Of a stretch of DNA of 64,000 bases, positions 46,510 to 58,900 are shown one piece after another. This DNA is from Spongilla lacustris (taxonomy: Eukaryota > Porifera > Demospongiae > Spongillida > Spongillidae): assembly GCA_949361645.1 (NCBI GenBank), contig OX442426.1, positions 3,282,673 through 3,346,672 on the forward strand, in the 5' to 3' direction. Every line of letters starts with the position of its first letter. Positions within the stretch are counted from its first letter, which is position 1. Both the position numbers and the translations under genes were made by a program. The notes beneath the pieces are model-generated. The model did not search any database and had not been told where the DNA came from. It was given only the letters and a program-made list of their open reading frames with translations.

Positions 46510-47264
46510 TGTGATTTTATTTCTAAAGTGTAGTAATAAAAAAACATAACACAATGTAATGCTGGCATACGTGTAAGGTAATATTACTAGTGTTGTTTTC
46601 CCTGCCGGAGTTTTCCCAACCAATCTCACTCTACTGCCCAAGTACATTCTAATTCCAAGTCGTGAACATTAGCCTTACCTCACATATACATGTACACACA
46701 TCACAGCTATGCTTATACAAGTATAGCGGTGATTGGTTCTTCCTTAATTCACCTCCCCGTGCATCAGTATATCTGGTATCAGACACCTAATTAACAATTG
46801 ACTTGCTAGTTATTTGCCCATTTCAACGTTTTACTCTGTCTACATGAGATTATAGGGCACATTGCTTTAAATTGTATCTAATGTAGTGAACAGGAAAAGA
46901 AATGTTTGAATTCCCTAGAGAATGCCAATGGATTCATGGATGGTGGTTTTTTTGTTTGTATTGCTTGCACCTGTTTGCAGTCATAACAAAGAACATTTAG
47001 TTAATCATCCTTCTGGATCATGACCTAGCTCACAACCATCAAGAGGAATTGGGTACTAGTAGCCATCTAAAACAATCTTGTAAACTGAAGTGTAATTAGT
47101 TGCGGACATATTCTACAGTACATATACAAGATCATTTCTGTACATTTTGTAACAAGTGCAACCTATATCCAGACACACAGATGATGGAAGGTCTCCTGAG
47201 CTAGTTTACAACAAATTATGCATTGGAAGCTGCGATATGAAAAGATGCCAAAAGGAGGGGAAAA

Positions 47265-47306
47265 GATGGATGCTGTTGCTGCTGACCAGCAGCAACAGCA
47301 TCCATC
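47265..47306. repeat. Perfect 42-base palindrome with CAG/CTG arms
   Basis: GATGGATGCTGTTGCTGCTG, two bases (AC), then the exact complement. The arms are 20 bases with no mismatch. Confidence 0.95.
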
Positions 47307-47689
47307 TGAGAATATAATAATGAAGATCGTATCATTGCCAACTTCATCCTTCAGACAGCATGCACCTTGCAGTTGACCTGCAAACACAAGATGTAGTGCC
47401 AGCGCATCAAGGCATTTTAACAATTACATGTGTGCATCTACAGTGCATGGACTAGCACGCATATTGAACTTTAATAATTTGAAAGTTATAGTGATTCTAA
47501 TGTAAAGCATTTTTATGTCTGTGATAAAATGAGTTGAAGGCAGCAACTGGTGATACAATCTACACTTATGTATGTGGCGCCAAGGGGCAAGGCATGCATC
47601 ACATCCTTCCTTGAACTAGCACATTCTTTGCTCAAGTTACATGTAAGTTGCTTCCTGTGTCAGTAGCACATTTGAGCTTTATTTTGTTG

Positions 47690-47884
47690 AAGCCACAATA
47701 CTGACAACCTCTCGTGGTGCGCACTCATTGGAACTACCCTACACACTTAAAGGTGTACAAACAAAAATTACAAAAGTATACGATTACCACTTTTCTTGGT
47801 AATGGCTAGCGCATGCACGCTAGGTAACCTGGCAGTATCTTCCAGGCCCTATTTTTCCCTACAATAAGGCCTGGGGACGAGGCT
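47690..47884. mobile_element. Solo end of the foldback transposon family
   Basis: It shares the subterminal words CTCGTGGTGCGCACTCATTG, GGTAATGGCTAGCGCATGCA and the terminus GGCCTGGGGACGAGGCTA with the element at 32759-34806. The other end is not present. It is diverged and deleted inside. Confidence 0.65.
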
Positions 47885-48555
47885 AGTCCTGTGTAGGATT
47901 GGTTTCGTGGGCATGGTTTCCAATCGAGCGTTTTAAAACAGTAACAAAGTGTTGCCTTTACTACAAACATGACAGATATGTACATATAATGTGAGTTTCG
48001 CTAAAAAACAGTGCAGTTAACATAGAGCAACAAGTCGGTACCAAAATTCCACCATATAATTTTTGTTCTCCTCCTTCCGTTCATCACGTATAACTCGCGA
48101 CACGAAGACAAAATTGTAGCATTTTAATTCCAAATGTATCATTTCATGCAGATAAGATACACAATTGTTAGCTAGTGATAGATAGTATGCCGTGCAAGAC
48201 CCAAGCAGGTGCAGTTAATTATTGGTGAAAATTCTCGGTTGCCTAGCAGCGTCTTAAATTACTGTTGCCAGGCTATGCACAATTAACGTACACAGCTGCA
48301 GACAAGTTTACAACAGGCGATTCTAATTCAGCAAGCCAAAGAAAACAGCTTGTTAACAAGGAGAACTCTGAGTTTAATATACCGGAAGAACAAAGGTAGG
48401 TAGGCCTATCAATAAAAAGAGCTGCATGGCATGTACGAAAGAGGCCTACTCAGATTACCCGATAGTAATAAGACGAATCTAAGCAATCTATACATTGCAG
48501 CGAATACACTAAACCATATATTGAACACTGCTGGCAGAAAAAAAATTTAGGGAAA

Positions 48556-48823
48556 CAAAAACTTCTCTATCGTGAAAGTGATTGGTGGTGGTGGTGCAAA
48601 AAGCAAGGAAACAAGGTACAGTATGTTAAAGTGAGGTTTGGTAGGATGCTACAACTCACAGTCCTGAATTTGCAAATTAAGAAGCCTATTTGCAAATGTA
48701 GGACTGTTATAGTTGTAGGATCCTACCAAACCTCACTTTAATATACTGTACCTTGTTTCCTTGCTTTTTGCACCACACCAATCCTACATACCACCAATCA
48801 GTGTCTCGATAGAGAAGTTTTTG
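48556..48823. repeat. Large palindrome of the CTCTC-GAGAAG repeat family
   Basis: The left arm contains GCAAGGAAACAAGGTACAGT and GTGAGGTTTGGTAGGAT and the right arm their complements, with arms of about 105 bases and a spacer of about 55. It is related to 33344-33628. Confidence 0.85.
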
Positions 48824-48941
48824 ATTTACTTGTAACTGTAAGATTCACTGGATTTATGTGTGGTGGGTTAAATTTGATTGCAATTGTTACAATTATGTAT
48901 TGCTTTCTAAAGCCACTTTGTGTGGTCGTATATAACCCCAC

Positions 48942-49218
48942 TGTAACATTTTCGCAAGTGCTACGTTTTTCTAGAGTACTATTGAACATGCTTATGTCAT
49001 TAAATTGCAGGCATAGCACTCTTCTAACTAAACTTGTACAGGTTGAAGAGTCGGCATGCGCACTAATATGCTAAGGGGGCATTATAACTTCTCAGGGGAA
49101 CACTTCTTAGAAACATTTCAACCTGTACAAGTTTAGTTAGAAGAGTGACATGCCTGCAATTTAATGACATAAGCATGTTCAATAGTGCTCTAGAAAAACT
49201 GGAACATTTGCAAAAACA
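48942..49218. repeat. Large palindrome next to the previous one
   Basis: The left arm includes GAACATGCTTATGTCATTAA and AACTAAACTTGTACAGGTTG, and the right arm (from 49117) their complements. The spacer is about 70 bases. Confidence 0.85.
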
Positions 49219-52100
49219 TACTATGCATGAATTTGGAACAAATCATGGCACGTCAGGCCAAAATTTTTTCATACGGAATGGCTGGGGGGCCCAAAATGGC
49301 TGCCCAGATCAAAGCTAGTTCCCATTCCCAAAGGCACCCATTAGACTCCCAGTTTAAAATTTTGTACAATGCACTGGTAACTTCAATACATTCTCTCTGA
49401 GAAAGTTGGTGGTATGTAGGATAAAAAATGAAATAATCCATATTAGCCCAAGTATGTAATGAGTTGTTTTTTTCCAGTCATATTTACTGGTGTTTATAGT
49501 AGTCACAGCATCCATCCAAGTGAAAAGGTCATAGCCAAAAGGAGGTATCCACAAGGGGGAAGGGTTATAATAGTGCATGTGTTGGGTTCACTGTGGCTAA
49601 CAGGTTTAACCATCTGGAGGGCCCATTTGTTCTATGGTGGTTATCCTGTCAAATGATGTTTGGTGGCGCACTTACCATTGCAGTTCATCTAAATATAATG
49701 TTACAATCACAGCTCATTATTCCTATTCCAAGTTATTGCATTCCTAGGAATGAGGAGAAAATTAACAAGATATTTTGAATGAGATTGTGATGCTTTTTTT
49801 TTTTTTATTTTCTTTTATACATTGAGGTGACATTTTTTAAACTTTCTTAGAGAGAGTTCTCACCTGTGGGGCCAGTGATGGTTTTTTAGTCCATTCAGTA
49901 ATAATGCTTTCTGATATCGTGTTGGTGGTTATGAGTTTTGTCAAAACGACGCCAGCACACTTACTACAATCAGAATGCAGTGTTTTTTTGTAATTGATGA
50001 CATAAGACCACTAATATTTGGTACAATGGAATCAAAGGTGATGGTACTGGGTTTGGCTAAGGCAAAACACGGGTATAGCATTCATGATTAAATGATTCTA
50101 CTGGTTTTCCCAATTACTTCCAATATTTTTCTTACGACACTAGTTATTATTTACTTCAGTATTGCTTGCCCTGGCGACATATTTGACTTAGTTTTGATGT
50201 AGTGGTGCCCTGGAAAGTAGAAAAGCCCTTTTCATATAAATCGTACTTGAAGAATGTTGTCATCATTAATGCCTGATACGGTTCCACAAATACAACGAAG
50301 TCCTTGAATGTCTTCATGGAATGGTAAGTACATGTAAGTGAAAATCTTTCTCTGATATCTATATCGTATAATTATAATATTATATATATATATATGTGAT
50401 TTTTGGTACTTCAAAACAACGCTCCAGCAAAACATATACGCAGTACTAGCCAGTATCAATCTACGGGAGAAAATGACGGTTATTGAATAGGTGATTTGGC
50501 GCCATCTGGAAAACACCTTGCGCCTACACAAAAACAAGTGAAACTGTGACAGCATATTAAACGCTACAGTGTTTAAAGAACGAGTCTTAGTGGATACCAA
50601 ACGCGTCCTTGGACGAATAAGGTGCGTATTCATTCGATGGAATTGGTCCATTTTTTGAGCGATACGTACCTTGCCCAGTACACGATCTTTTATACTACAT
50701 GTAGGCCTATTTTAAAATCTACACAAAAGTATTATCTTTGAAAAAAAAAAAACACATACACACACACACACAAGCCTGGTAAAGCATGTTTAGCGTACCA
50801 GAAAGTTCCTTTGATAACGTGATGTGACAAACAGTATTCTACATGTATACTATTTACATAGACGAAGTAATATTGTCCAAAGGGGCTATCATTCGTAGTC
50901 CGTATTTTTAGACACAACAAAAAACAAAAATGCGTCAATTATATACCGCAGTAGGTACTAGTATGTCTCACATACACATGAGTGACAGATCTTGGTCTGA
51001 AAGACTCCCCCAAATCTCGTTTTTGGTCTGCCAACTACTGCCAACTACTGCACTACGTACTGTCACGGTGTCCCCGCAACCAATTTCCAACAACTTAATG
51101 CATATACGATGTATATAATACAATGCGAACCTTTTTTGCCAATGCCTTCTGCATGCTCTGAGCTGACGATCTGTCACGTGCGACCGCAATGATAAGATAA
51201 TTACCAGTTGAGAATAAAAACTAAAAGTAAGGAAACAGTGTATACACATTACAGACCTTTAGCAAGTCTAGCTACCTGCTTGAACTTGCTCAATTTAGGT
51301 CTGTAATTTATGCATGGATGTAGATATAATTCCTTGTTTTTACTTAACTCATGTCATGTCAGGTATGGAACAATCCATTTGGTGTCTGGGGCAGAGTCCC
51401 AGAAACATTGGTGTACAGAGGATTCCATTGAACCAATTCCCCTTTATAAATGCGTTGTGATTAGTCGTGTGTGTGTGTGTGACTAGTGCGTGTGTATTTG
51501 TGTGTGTGTGTGTGTCTTTGGTACACTCTGTCACTAGTACTAAATTTGCTCCTTTTCCCCCTCTCAACAGTATTGACTCCACATACTTTCAATGAGACAT
51601 AACTGTTACTGGCCACAATATTATGATGTAGTATTTATTATGAGCACTCATATGTTGCATTTCACTATATATGAACTGAAACATGTGACAGGTCTTTATA
51701 TCAAATATACTTCTGTTTCCTTTCCACTATGCCAATAGTGTTGCATGCGTTACCTGATATTCCTGCCATAAAAGTGTTGCCACAGTGTGCACAGCATCTT
51801 GTACAACATAGCGTACTTTGTTTTTGTACATAGAATTTGATGAATTAATCATTCTTAGTTACGTTTATAATTTTCAATAGGCCTATATGAGTAACTAAAA
51901 AATGCATGTACAGCAATGGATGACGTCACGTAATTGCTAATGATCCGAAGATAAGCACAGTATGTAATGATTATGATTACCCATCACTTGAGGTTTTCTT
52001 CAAACCCACCACTCTAATAGGCTTGCTTACTCAACTGGATTTGGATGAGAGCACGCTACGAGCATTGAAGTCATTATTAACGCACGTGATTCTTCTCAAG

Positions 52101-53084
52101 ATGAACGACAAATGTTGTTGTAGTCTGATGTCAGAGGAACAGACTGCAGAGGAAGTGCCTCTTGAGAGCAGTCGGCCTCGCCTAGACCCAGTCTCACCTG
52201 ATGAGGAATGTGGACTTCCAGAGGCTGTATCCCTCCAGTGCCCTCCGCTGATCAGTAACCTACAAGCGACTGAGAAATTGATGCAATCTACTTTGCAGCT
52301 GGGGAAGATTTATGACAAAGAAAAGGAGCTGTTGAAAACTACGTTTTTGGGTAGATTGGATCGAACGAACCCACAGCTTAACTCCATTAGAATAACACTG
52401 AAAACATTACAAGAACGGTGTAACGAGCTGTTGGCAAAAACAACTTTTACAAAGAAAAGTATTTCTGATTTTGAAGTAAAGCAAGAAAAGGAATTTGAAG
52501 AAGTAAACAGTAAAATCAGAGATAATGTTGAAGATATCGTCAAAATGGAGGGTTCTATAGCAAGGTTTCGTGATATCTTTGTTATAAAAAATGATCCTGC
52601 ACGAGAATTTGCGCTACCTCCTGCCACGTTCATATTGGACAATTTTAATCAGCGTAAAGTCAATAACGAAGTTTGGCGTAGCCCGCCATTCTATTCTCAC
52701 GAGTGTGGCTACAAAATGAACTTAGTCGTATATCCGAATGGGGTTCGCAATGCACGGGATACGCACGTATCTGCTTTTGTAGAAATAGTGCTTGGTGAAT
52801 TTGACGATATTCTTCAGTGGCCATTTTATGGCACAGTCTATTTTCATGTTGAAAATCAGCTAAGCGATCGCTGTCGTACTCGTGTTCCCTGCGTTGTGTG
52901 CTTTACAACAATTGAGAGCTTGCAGTATAGGGAACAACCTAAACTGGGAAGGGCTAATCCACATCTGGGATGCGAAAACTTCATCCGCCACGTAGACTTG
53001 GAACCAGAAGACAATAAGTATCTGAAGAATGACTGTTTAATTTTTTGTGTAAGGACGATCAACATATATAATTTGCATCACTGA
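52101..53084 (+). CDS. TRAF-like protein without RING: coiled coil + MATH
   Basis: A 327-aa intronless ORF from the first ATG (MNDKCCCSLMSEEQ). The N-terminal 70 residues are Glu/Pro-rich and contain no RING or zinc fingers. Residues about 75-165 are helical and coiled-coil-like (ELLKTTFLGRLD, RITLKTLQERCNELLAK, EEVNSKIRDNVEDIVKMEG). Residues about 180-327 form a MATH/TRAF domain (FILDNFNQRKVNNEVWRSPP, YKMNLVVYPNG, LGEFDDILQWPF, ending DCLIFCVRTINIYN). The MATH part is close to that of the downstream gene (NNEVW.SPPFY.H..GYKM), so the two probably arose by tandem duplication, with loss of the ligase half. Such a protein could bind receptors or TRAF trimers without ubiquitin-ligase activity (inference). 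Its stop is about 320 bases upstream of the next gene's start codon, same strand. Confidence 0.78.
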   Translation: MNDKCCCSLMSEEQTAEEVPLESSRPRLDPVSPDEECGLPEAVSLQCPPLISNLQATEKLMQSTLQLGKIYDKEKELLKTTFLGRLDRTNPQLNSIRITLKTLQERCNELLAKTTFTKKSISDFEVKQEKEFEEVNSKIRDNVEDIVKMEGSIARFRDIFVIKNDPAREFALPPATFILDNFNQRKVNNEVWRSPPFYSHECGYKMNLVVYPNGVRNARDTHVSAFVEIVLGEFDDILQWPFYGTVYFHVENQLSDRCRTRVPCVVCFTTIESLQYREQPKLGRANPHLGCENFIRHVDLEPEDNKYLKNDCLIFCVRTINIYNLHH

Positions 53085-53408
53085 AAGAATGTAAGATTTG
53101 CGAGTGTAGACTGTAGAACCTAGATTATTGTTTCGACAGTGCAATACGAAAAGATACATAATTGCATGGTTGAAATATATATTGGGCGGATCTAAATGGT
53201 GTCCATATGCGTACGTGCTGTCATGCACGTAAGTTTTCGACGATACAGTGCACTGATCTTTGAATCCCTCTCGTGCAATATCAGTGCTGTCACAGTGTGG
53301 GATTACCATGATGAGCACGGTGTAATAGACGGATCAGTTTACGGCCGGAGTTGTGAAACCACGAAAGCGAAACCTTTGTCTATTAATAATAGTACTGCAC
53401 AGGAGAAT

Positions 53409-54755
53409 ATGGCGGAGGTCCCGGTGCTTGTCGATGATGACGATGCTATACCTGAAATAATGAAGTGCAAAATATGCTTGGAGGTCTGCTTGATTGAAGA
53501 GCCTCGACAGGTCACTTGTTGTAGTGAAACATTTTGTAAAAAGTGCATCGACCAGCACATCGCCGTAGCGGCTAAGAAAGATGCGAAGACTCCTCCCAGT
53601 TGTCCTATGTGCCGAGCAAATTTTAAAGTGATCGAATTTAATGATCTCAAATCTTCTATTAATCAACTCCAAGTTTATTGTCGCTACAAAGTGTGGGGCT
53701 GCGAATGGGTAGGACAGTTAAAAAATGAGGTGGCTCATGTCAGAATGTGTGAGTTTGCTGTATTCGACTGCCCTCATAAATGTGGTTGTGTCAAGCTAAA
53801 ACGTGCTGAGCTTGCTACTCATCAACGTGAAAAATGTCCACTTGTTTTGGTGAATTGCACTTATGAAAAGGTAGGATGCAATGAACAAATGTTGCGTAAA
53901 GATCTCCATAAACATGAAGAGATACAAGCCCATAAACATCTCCTTCTGGTTTCCATGGCAAATGACAAGGTACTAAAAGAAAATGATAAAGCCTTGATCT
54001 CTATCAATGCAGACTGTGAAGTTATGATGATGAAGAAATTTGAAGAGATTACGGCTCTCAAAACACAACTAAAATCGGTTGAAGATACAACTGCACAGAT
54101 GCAAAGCAGCCTTCTTGAAATGGAAAAAAAACTTGACTCCCTGAAACAGAATGGAGATGCCCGTGAAGAATGCTGTCAGGTAACGCTGAATGCTAAGAGA
54201 AAACAATTACACTATTTGCATGATGAATCTGGAACAACCTTTGCTGAATTTCAGACCATTCCAGTGCCTTCAGGTGATTACTTTACACCCCCTGTGACAT
54301 TCAAAGTTGAAAATTTCAAGGGACTCAAGTCAAACAATGAAGTATGGTACAGCCCACCTTTCTATACTCATGTTGGTGGGTACAAGATGTGCCTTTCAAT
54401 CTATCCTAATGGACTAGGAGCTCAATGTGGTACTCATGTGTCACTATATGTGCATATGATGACTGGAGAGTTTGATGCATATTTGAACTGGCCCTTTGCT
54501 GGTGCTTTCATCTCCATCACTGCACTCAGCCAGCGCAATATTGTTGTAGGCCACATCCTTGGGAAAAAAAATGTTGGTGCATGTATTGAATACTTCGGAA
54601 ATAGTACAAAGCAAAGCAGAGCAAGAGTTTACAATGTACCTCGTGGTGAAGGTTATGGAACGCCATGTTTTATAAAACACGGTTCTCTTAAACGGCTTTT
54701 AGAAAATGATTGCCTCCACGTCAAGGTGTACAATATCGAGTTTTTCCCTTTGTAG
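53409..54755 (+). CDS. TRAF-like RING / zinc-finger / coiled-coil / MATH protein
   Basis: A 448-aa intronless ORF from MAEVPVLVDDDD. The frame is open upstream to 53196, but that part looks non-coding. Residues about 20-60 are a RING finger (CKICLEVCLIEEPRQVTCCS, CKKCIDQH, CPMC). Next come TRAF zinc fingers (CRYKVWGCEWVGQ, CPHKCGCVKLKRAELATHQ, CTYEKVGCNEQM), a coiled coil (about 195-275), and a C-terminal MATH/TRAF domain (about 300-448, with FKVENFKGLKSNNEVWYSPP, GGYKMCLSIYPNG and FDAYLNWPFAGAF). This is the same architecture as the gene at 45073-46509, so a cytoplasmic receptor-adaptor E3 ligase role is expected from the family. It is tandem with the RING-less paralogue upstream, and its 3' end faces the parkin gene. 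Confidence 0.88.
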   Translation: MAEVPVLVDDDDAIPEIMKCKICLEVCLIEEPRQVTCCSETFCKKCIDQHIAVAAKKDAKTPPSCPMCRANFKVIEFNDLKSSINQLQVYCRYKVWGCEWVGQLKNEVAHVRMCEFAVFDCPHKCGCVKLKRAELATHQREKCPLVLVNCTYEKVGCNEQMLRKDLHKHEEIQAHKHLLLVSMANDKVLKENDKALISINADCEVMMMKKFEEITALKTQLKSVEDTTAQMQSSLLEMEKKLDSLKQNGDAREECCQVTLNAKRKQLHYLHDESGTTFAEFQTIPVPSGDYFTPPVTFKVENFKGLKSNNEVWYSPPFYTHVGGYKMCLSIYPNGLGAQCGTHVSLYVHMMTGEFDAYLNWPFAGAFISITALSQRNIVVGHILGKKNVGACIEYFGNSTKQSRARVYNVPRGEGYGTPCFIKHGSLKRLLENDCLHVKVYNIEFFPL

Positions 54756-55916
54756 AAGATACAAACATTGCTTTAGTATTATGGAATTGTGTAGATGTAC
54801 ATAGGATTTGTATGTATTGAATACAAAGTAAAATCTCACATATACACACATGTACACTGGGAGAACTGGCTAGTACTATCCCTTGCTACTTCTGATAGAT
54901 ACAGTAACAACTGTACCATCACAAAAACCATCCAATAGGCATACTTTACCACTTTCGGTTATGAAAAGGACCTATAGAGAAGACAAGTTAGAAAAAACTT
55001 ACTGCCGAATGTGTTTGGCACTATGACTTTCCAAGTTTGAGTATCTTTAGCAACCTATATAGCCATCTACAGATTTTATGGGCCTTAGAAGCCATAAAAG
55101 TGGGATCCTACTGTAGCTTGCCCAGACAAGGACTATTAATTTTAATAGGATTGAAGCACTCCTCGTGCAGAGACTACACAAGCACACTCCCAAGCGTAAA
55201 AGGGATACCCGTTAGCGCATACATCCTGCTTCCAGATGCACTTAAGATTAGACAAAAAATGAGTGAAACAAGATATAACAATGTTGGATTTGAAGACATA
55301 AAAAGTAAACATTTACCAATTTCAGGCAGGTAGATTTGATAAATAATGAATGTCTGTAACATTTACAAATTAATTTCCTTAACCCATGTTTCCTTATGTG
55401 TACAAATCTTACATATTTCATTTTTAAAAATACATATTTTTAATCTTGTCTAACATTGTACATGGTGGTACATGTAGTAATCCCCATTTGCGATGAAAGA
55501 TTGATTGCAATGAACAGTGCTTTCTGCTTACTAAGACAAACCTCAAGGATTGCTATTATCTTGGACTGGTATTTGAGACACCTTACTTCAGTTTGTATGA
55601 AGTGCTGAAAGTGGATGCTAACGATATACCTTAGGCTCCATTTACCCAATCATACACTGCAATTAATTACAATAAACCATTGCCACCTATTGTTCTTTAT
55701 GTCATAGTCTTTTCTGTGTAGCATTGATAATGAAAAAATTTAACAACTTCATCTGCTTTAAATTCCATTGTAGTACACACCTGCAGAATTTTTATTTTGG
55801 CATGAGCGTTGAAAGGTTTCTGTTGTTGAAGGTACACTTAGGACATAAAAAGTAATTTCATTTTTCATTTTCAAAAGGTACATCAACATGCACAATTGTC
55901 CACACTTCAAAATTTC
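54756..55916. other. Region between convergent TRAF and parkin genes
   Basis: This holds both 3' flanks. 55065-55165 matches 37140-37240 in inverted orientation. A 98-codon plus-strand frame at 55037-55333 lacks any recognisable domain and overlaps the repeat; I do not call it. Confidence 0.5.
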
Positions 55917-58900
55917 TTAGTGATCATCATCATCATCATCATCTCCATCACTGTCCCCAAACCAATGATCACCTTGACAACCACGATTCCATTGAATACC
56001 ACAAATCCAGCACCATTCAAACTTGCAACGACAGGTCATGTGTCGGCAACCACCTGTATATACTCAGAAATGAAATGAGCTTGAATGTGAATATGATGTG
56101 ACATAGTGTACCGTTTTTCTCAATCTGAACATGGCAGTTTGGACATGGCTTTGTGTTCTCTCTTATATAGTTTGCATTTGCAAGATCCCACTGAGCTTCT
56201 GGCCGGATGGGTATTTGTTGCTAAAGCGAACATTGGTTATTTACTAATAAGATAGCAATGCAACGCGTACACATATATTTGTTAATACAAATAAACAATT
56301 TCATTAATATTAATCATACTAGTGATAATCAATTTGATACAAGGATTGCTTTAAAAAAAATCAGAGCATGCATAGAAACTCCAGAGCGCACTTTGTGTAA
56401 AGTCTTCAGATTATACAACAGATTAAAAATATACATATACATAACTTCATTTGATGCTTCAAACATAAGCATGTACGAAACCTAGTTAACCAAACACTAC
56501 AAACTACACACAGTACACAACACATAGCAGTGACCTCACACATGTAGGCAGCCTTACATGCTCCACAGGGGGCGGTGCAGGTGGAGGAGGTAAGCAGACA
56601 CCAGAATGGGCAGCTTGCCTGCAATCCCTGCAGAATACAAACTAAGGAAAAATGGCCCTGTCAGACTACTGATCAGCACCACATCAGTGATTAAAATAAT
56701 TAGCTCATGCATTATTAGAGAGGCGATAAATGACAGTGAGAAGCATGAAACGTGTTCAACTATGTGCACATTGACAGGCCAACTAAAATCAATTTTGTTT
56801 ATCCATGAACAGAAGTGCATGTACATCAACAGAAATACAACTTGATTTCCCTGTGTTATCAAACTAGTTCAGACATTACACCTGCAGGCAAACTATTATT
56901 AACAGATCTGTGTGCATTAGTTTAGAGAGCTCAGTGATAATAGGGAAATAGTAATTCCCCTAATATAAGCTCTAAAATTAATGATATTACTACAACCGAT
57001 GCCTAATTTGAGGTTCGAAGTAACCAAATATGAGTTTATGTCCAAATGATATAGGTATGCAGATGCCTAATTTCAATTATTTTTCATGTATAGCAATGAG
57101 CATTATAGAATGAAACAAATATGATTTCATTTGACATGCATTGCTGCTTATCCATTAGCATCAAATCAATTAGTCTTTACAAATGGACTTTTAAAATTTA
57201 AAATAACCTACACCACAGCCTCCATTTTGAGCTGGGCACTCAACCCTTCGGTTGCGTCCATCTGGCAAAAGACCCATTCCACAATTAGGTCGAGGACAAA
57301 GAACTCCACCCATCTGCAGCACACAATCTTCAGTACCAAACCTCTGATATCGATCATACTATTTGGATGTTAGATATGCACGTGAATCCAAACAGTAGAT
57401 TGTGCTGAACTGATGCTAACCAATTCCCTTCCTAATAATCTGAAGTGATGAATCTCTTTAACCTCAGAGCCAGCACAGCTAGCTATTGCATTAAAGTACT
57501 CAGGATTAAGACAATATGTGCAGGATGTTACAAACAAGTATGATTTGTTCTTAATATAATGCAACATCAAGAGGCATTCATAAATGTAAATTGCTCTAAA
57601 ATTAATGTATATTAATTTTATTTACATACTTTGTCAGGGAAATATTAATGTTAAGGAATCTGCAATGATTAAATTCTCTGCCCTATACATGTAAATGCTT
57701 ACTTACACAAAATAGTCCTATAGTATTAAACGTAAAAACAGCTTCAGAGCATGAATTTGTACATCAAATTAAATTTTTCTGATCTAAAAAGCATAATCAT
57801 CCACCACAAGAAAAAGGTGAAACACTTACCAGGACACCTCACAGTGTAGCCAATGTGTTCACATTGTTCAAAACTTCGTCTCATAACCTTGTCGTCACAA
57901 TATTGCATAAAGCAGGGGATACACAAACAGTGGTGGCATGTGTTAAACATAACCACTTTTTCTCTGTTGCAATAGATAAGAACGGAAATAATATATCTGG
58001 GCACAATGATCAGAACATATTACGGTTTTGAGTAACAGGTAAGACACTCCACACCAACAGTATTGAATCGAACCATATGCAGTGCCACACAGTTATCCAT
58101 CTCTCCAGTCTCGTGTGCACCACACTTGAAATAGAACTCCTAGTGTTCACCAAAATCATGTGGGAGCAGCATGATTTAAAAGGTCTTGCACAATATATGT
58201 ATTTATCACATACTGCATCCTTTCCACCACACCCTTGTATGGTGCAATCACCATGCAGCTTCCGAACAGTAAGGATATCGGGCCAACCCTTTGGGTCCTG
58301 TGTAGAAAAATAGAGGCACATGACAACAGGTCATACTATTAATGCGTATTATACATTTTGAAGCACAAATCCTGCATTCTTGCAGTTGGCACAACGAACA
58401 CGCAATTTGCCTGGTTGCATCGTATTGCAGGAAGGCGACTTGCAAAACACGTAGAACTGATCACGGCAACGTGAAGCAGGACTGGGTGAAGGCCCTATGA
58501 CCAAACGTATAAGTAATAAGCATGTAGAAGATTTTGTTGCTGAGTAATAGTACATTAGGCAGGTGTTTGCCATCGACTTAGATTATAACGTACAGGTACA
58601 TGTACACACAAGCACAAACGCGGTAATTGTTGTCAACTTCCTAAACTAAAGTTAACAACAGCAATTATCACGTCTGTGTTTGTCTATACATGTATGTACA
58701 TGCAGTGTGTATACTAGTAGTGTGATAGTAACCCCCCCCCCCCCCCCCCGGCGTGTGTACGGTACCTAGACGACGTTAGATCATATATGACGCAAATACC
58801 TTTCATCGCTGTATCGTTTTTAACAGGGATAGAAACCAAGTCCACATCACACAACGAGGCATGGCTTCCAGTACTCGAGTTCCTGCCTCTGTTTTGAATG

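Larger units (their letters stand above)
46510..52100. other. 5.6 kb intergenic stretch rich in foldbacks
   Basis: Between the divergent TRAF genes. It contains a 42-base palindrome (47265), a solo transposon end (47690-47884), two large palindromes (48556-48823, 48942-49218), a repeat-family arm near 49385, TA runs at about 50385 and interrupted TG tracts at 51468-51515. Around 50230-50340 a short open stretch ends at a GTAAGT word on the plus strand, but no gene model could be built. No other coding signal was recognised. Confidence 0.5.

Noticed and set aside
46510..46647. N-terminal extension of the TRAF gene at 45073-46509
   Set aside because: It would add a hydrophobic leader before the RING. 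The internal ATG gives a normal TRAF start.
50232..50651. 139-codon minus-strand ORF
   Set aside because: It spans TA-rich low-complexity DNA. Only its last 30 codons look protein-like, and a plus-strand GTAAGT overlaps them. No coherent exon set.
55037..55333. 98-codon plus-strand frame downstream of the TRAF gene
   Set aside because: No domain, weak start context, and overlap with a sequence repeated in inverted form at 37140-37240.
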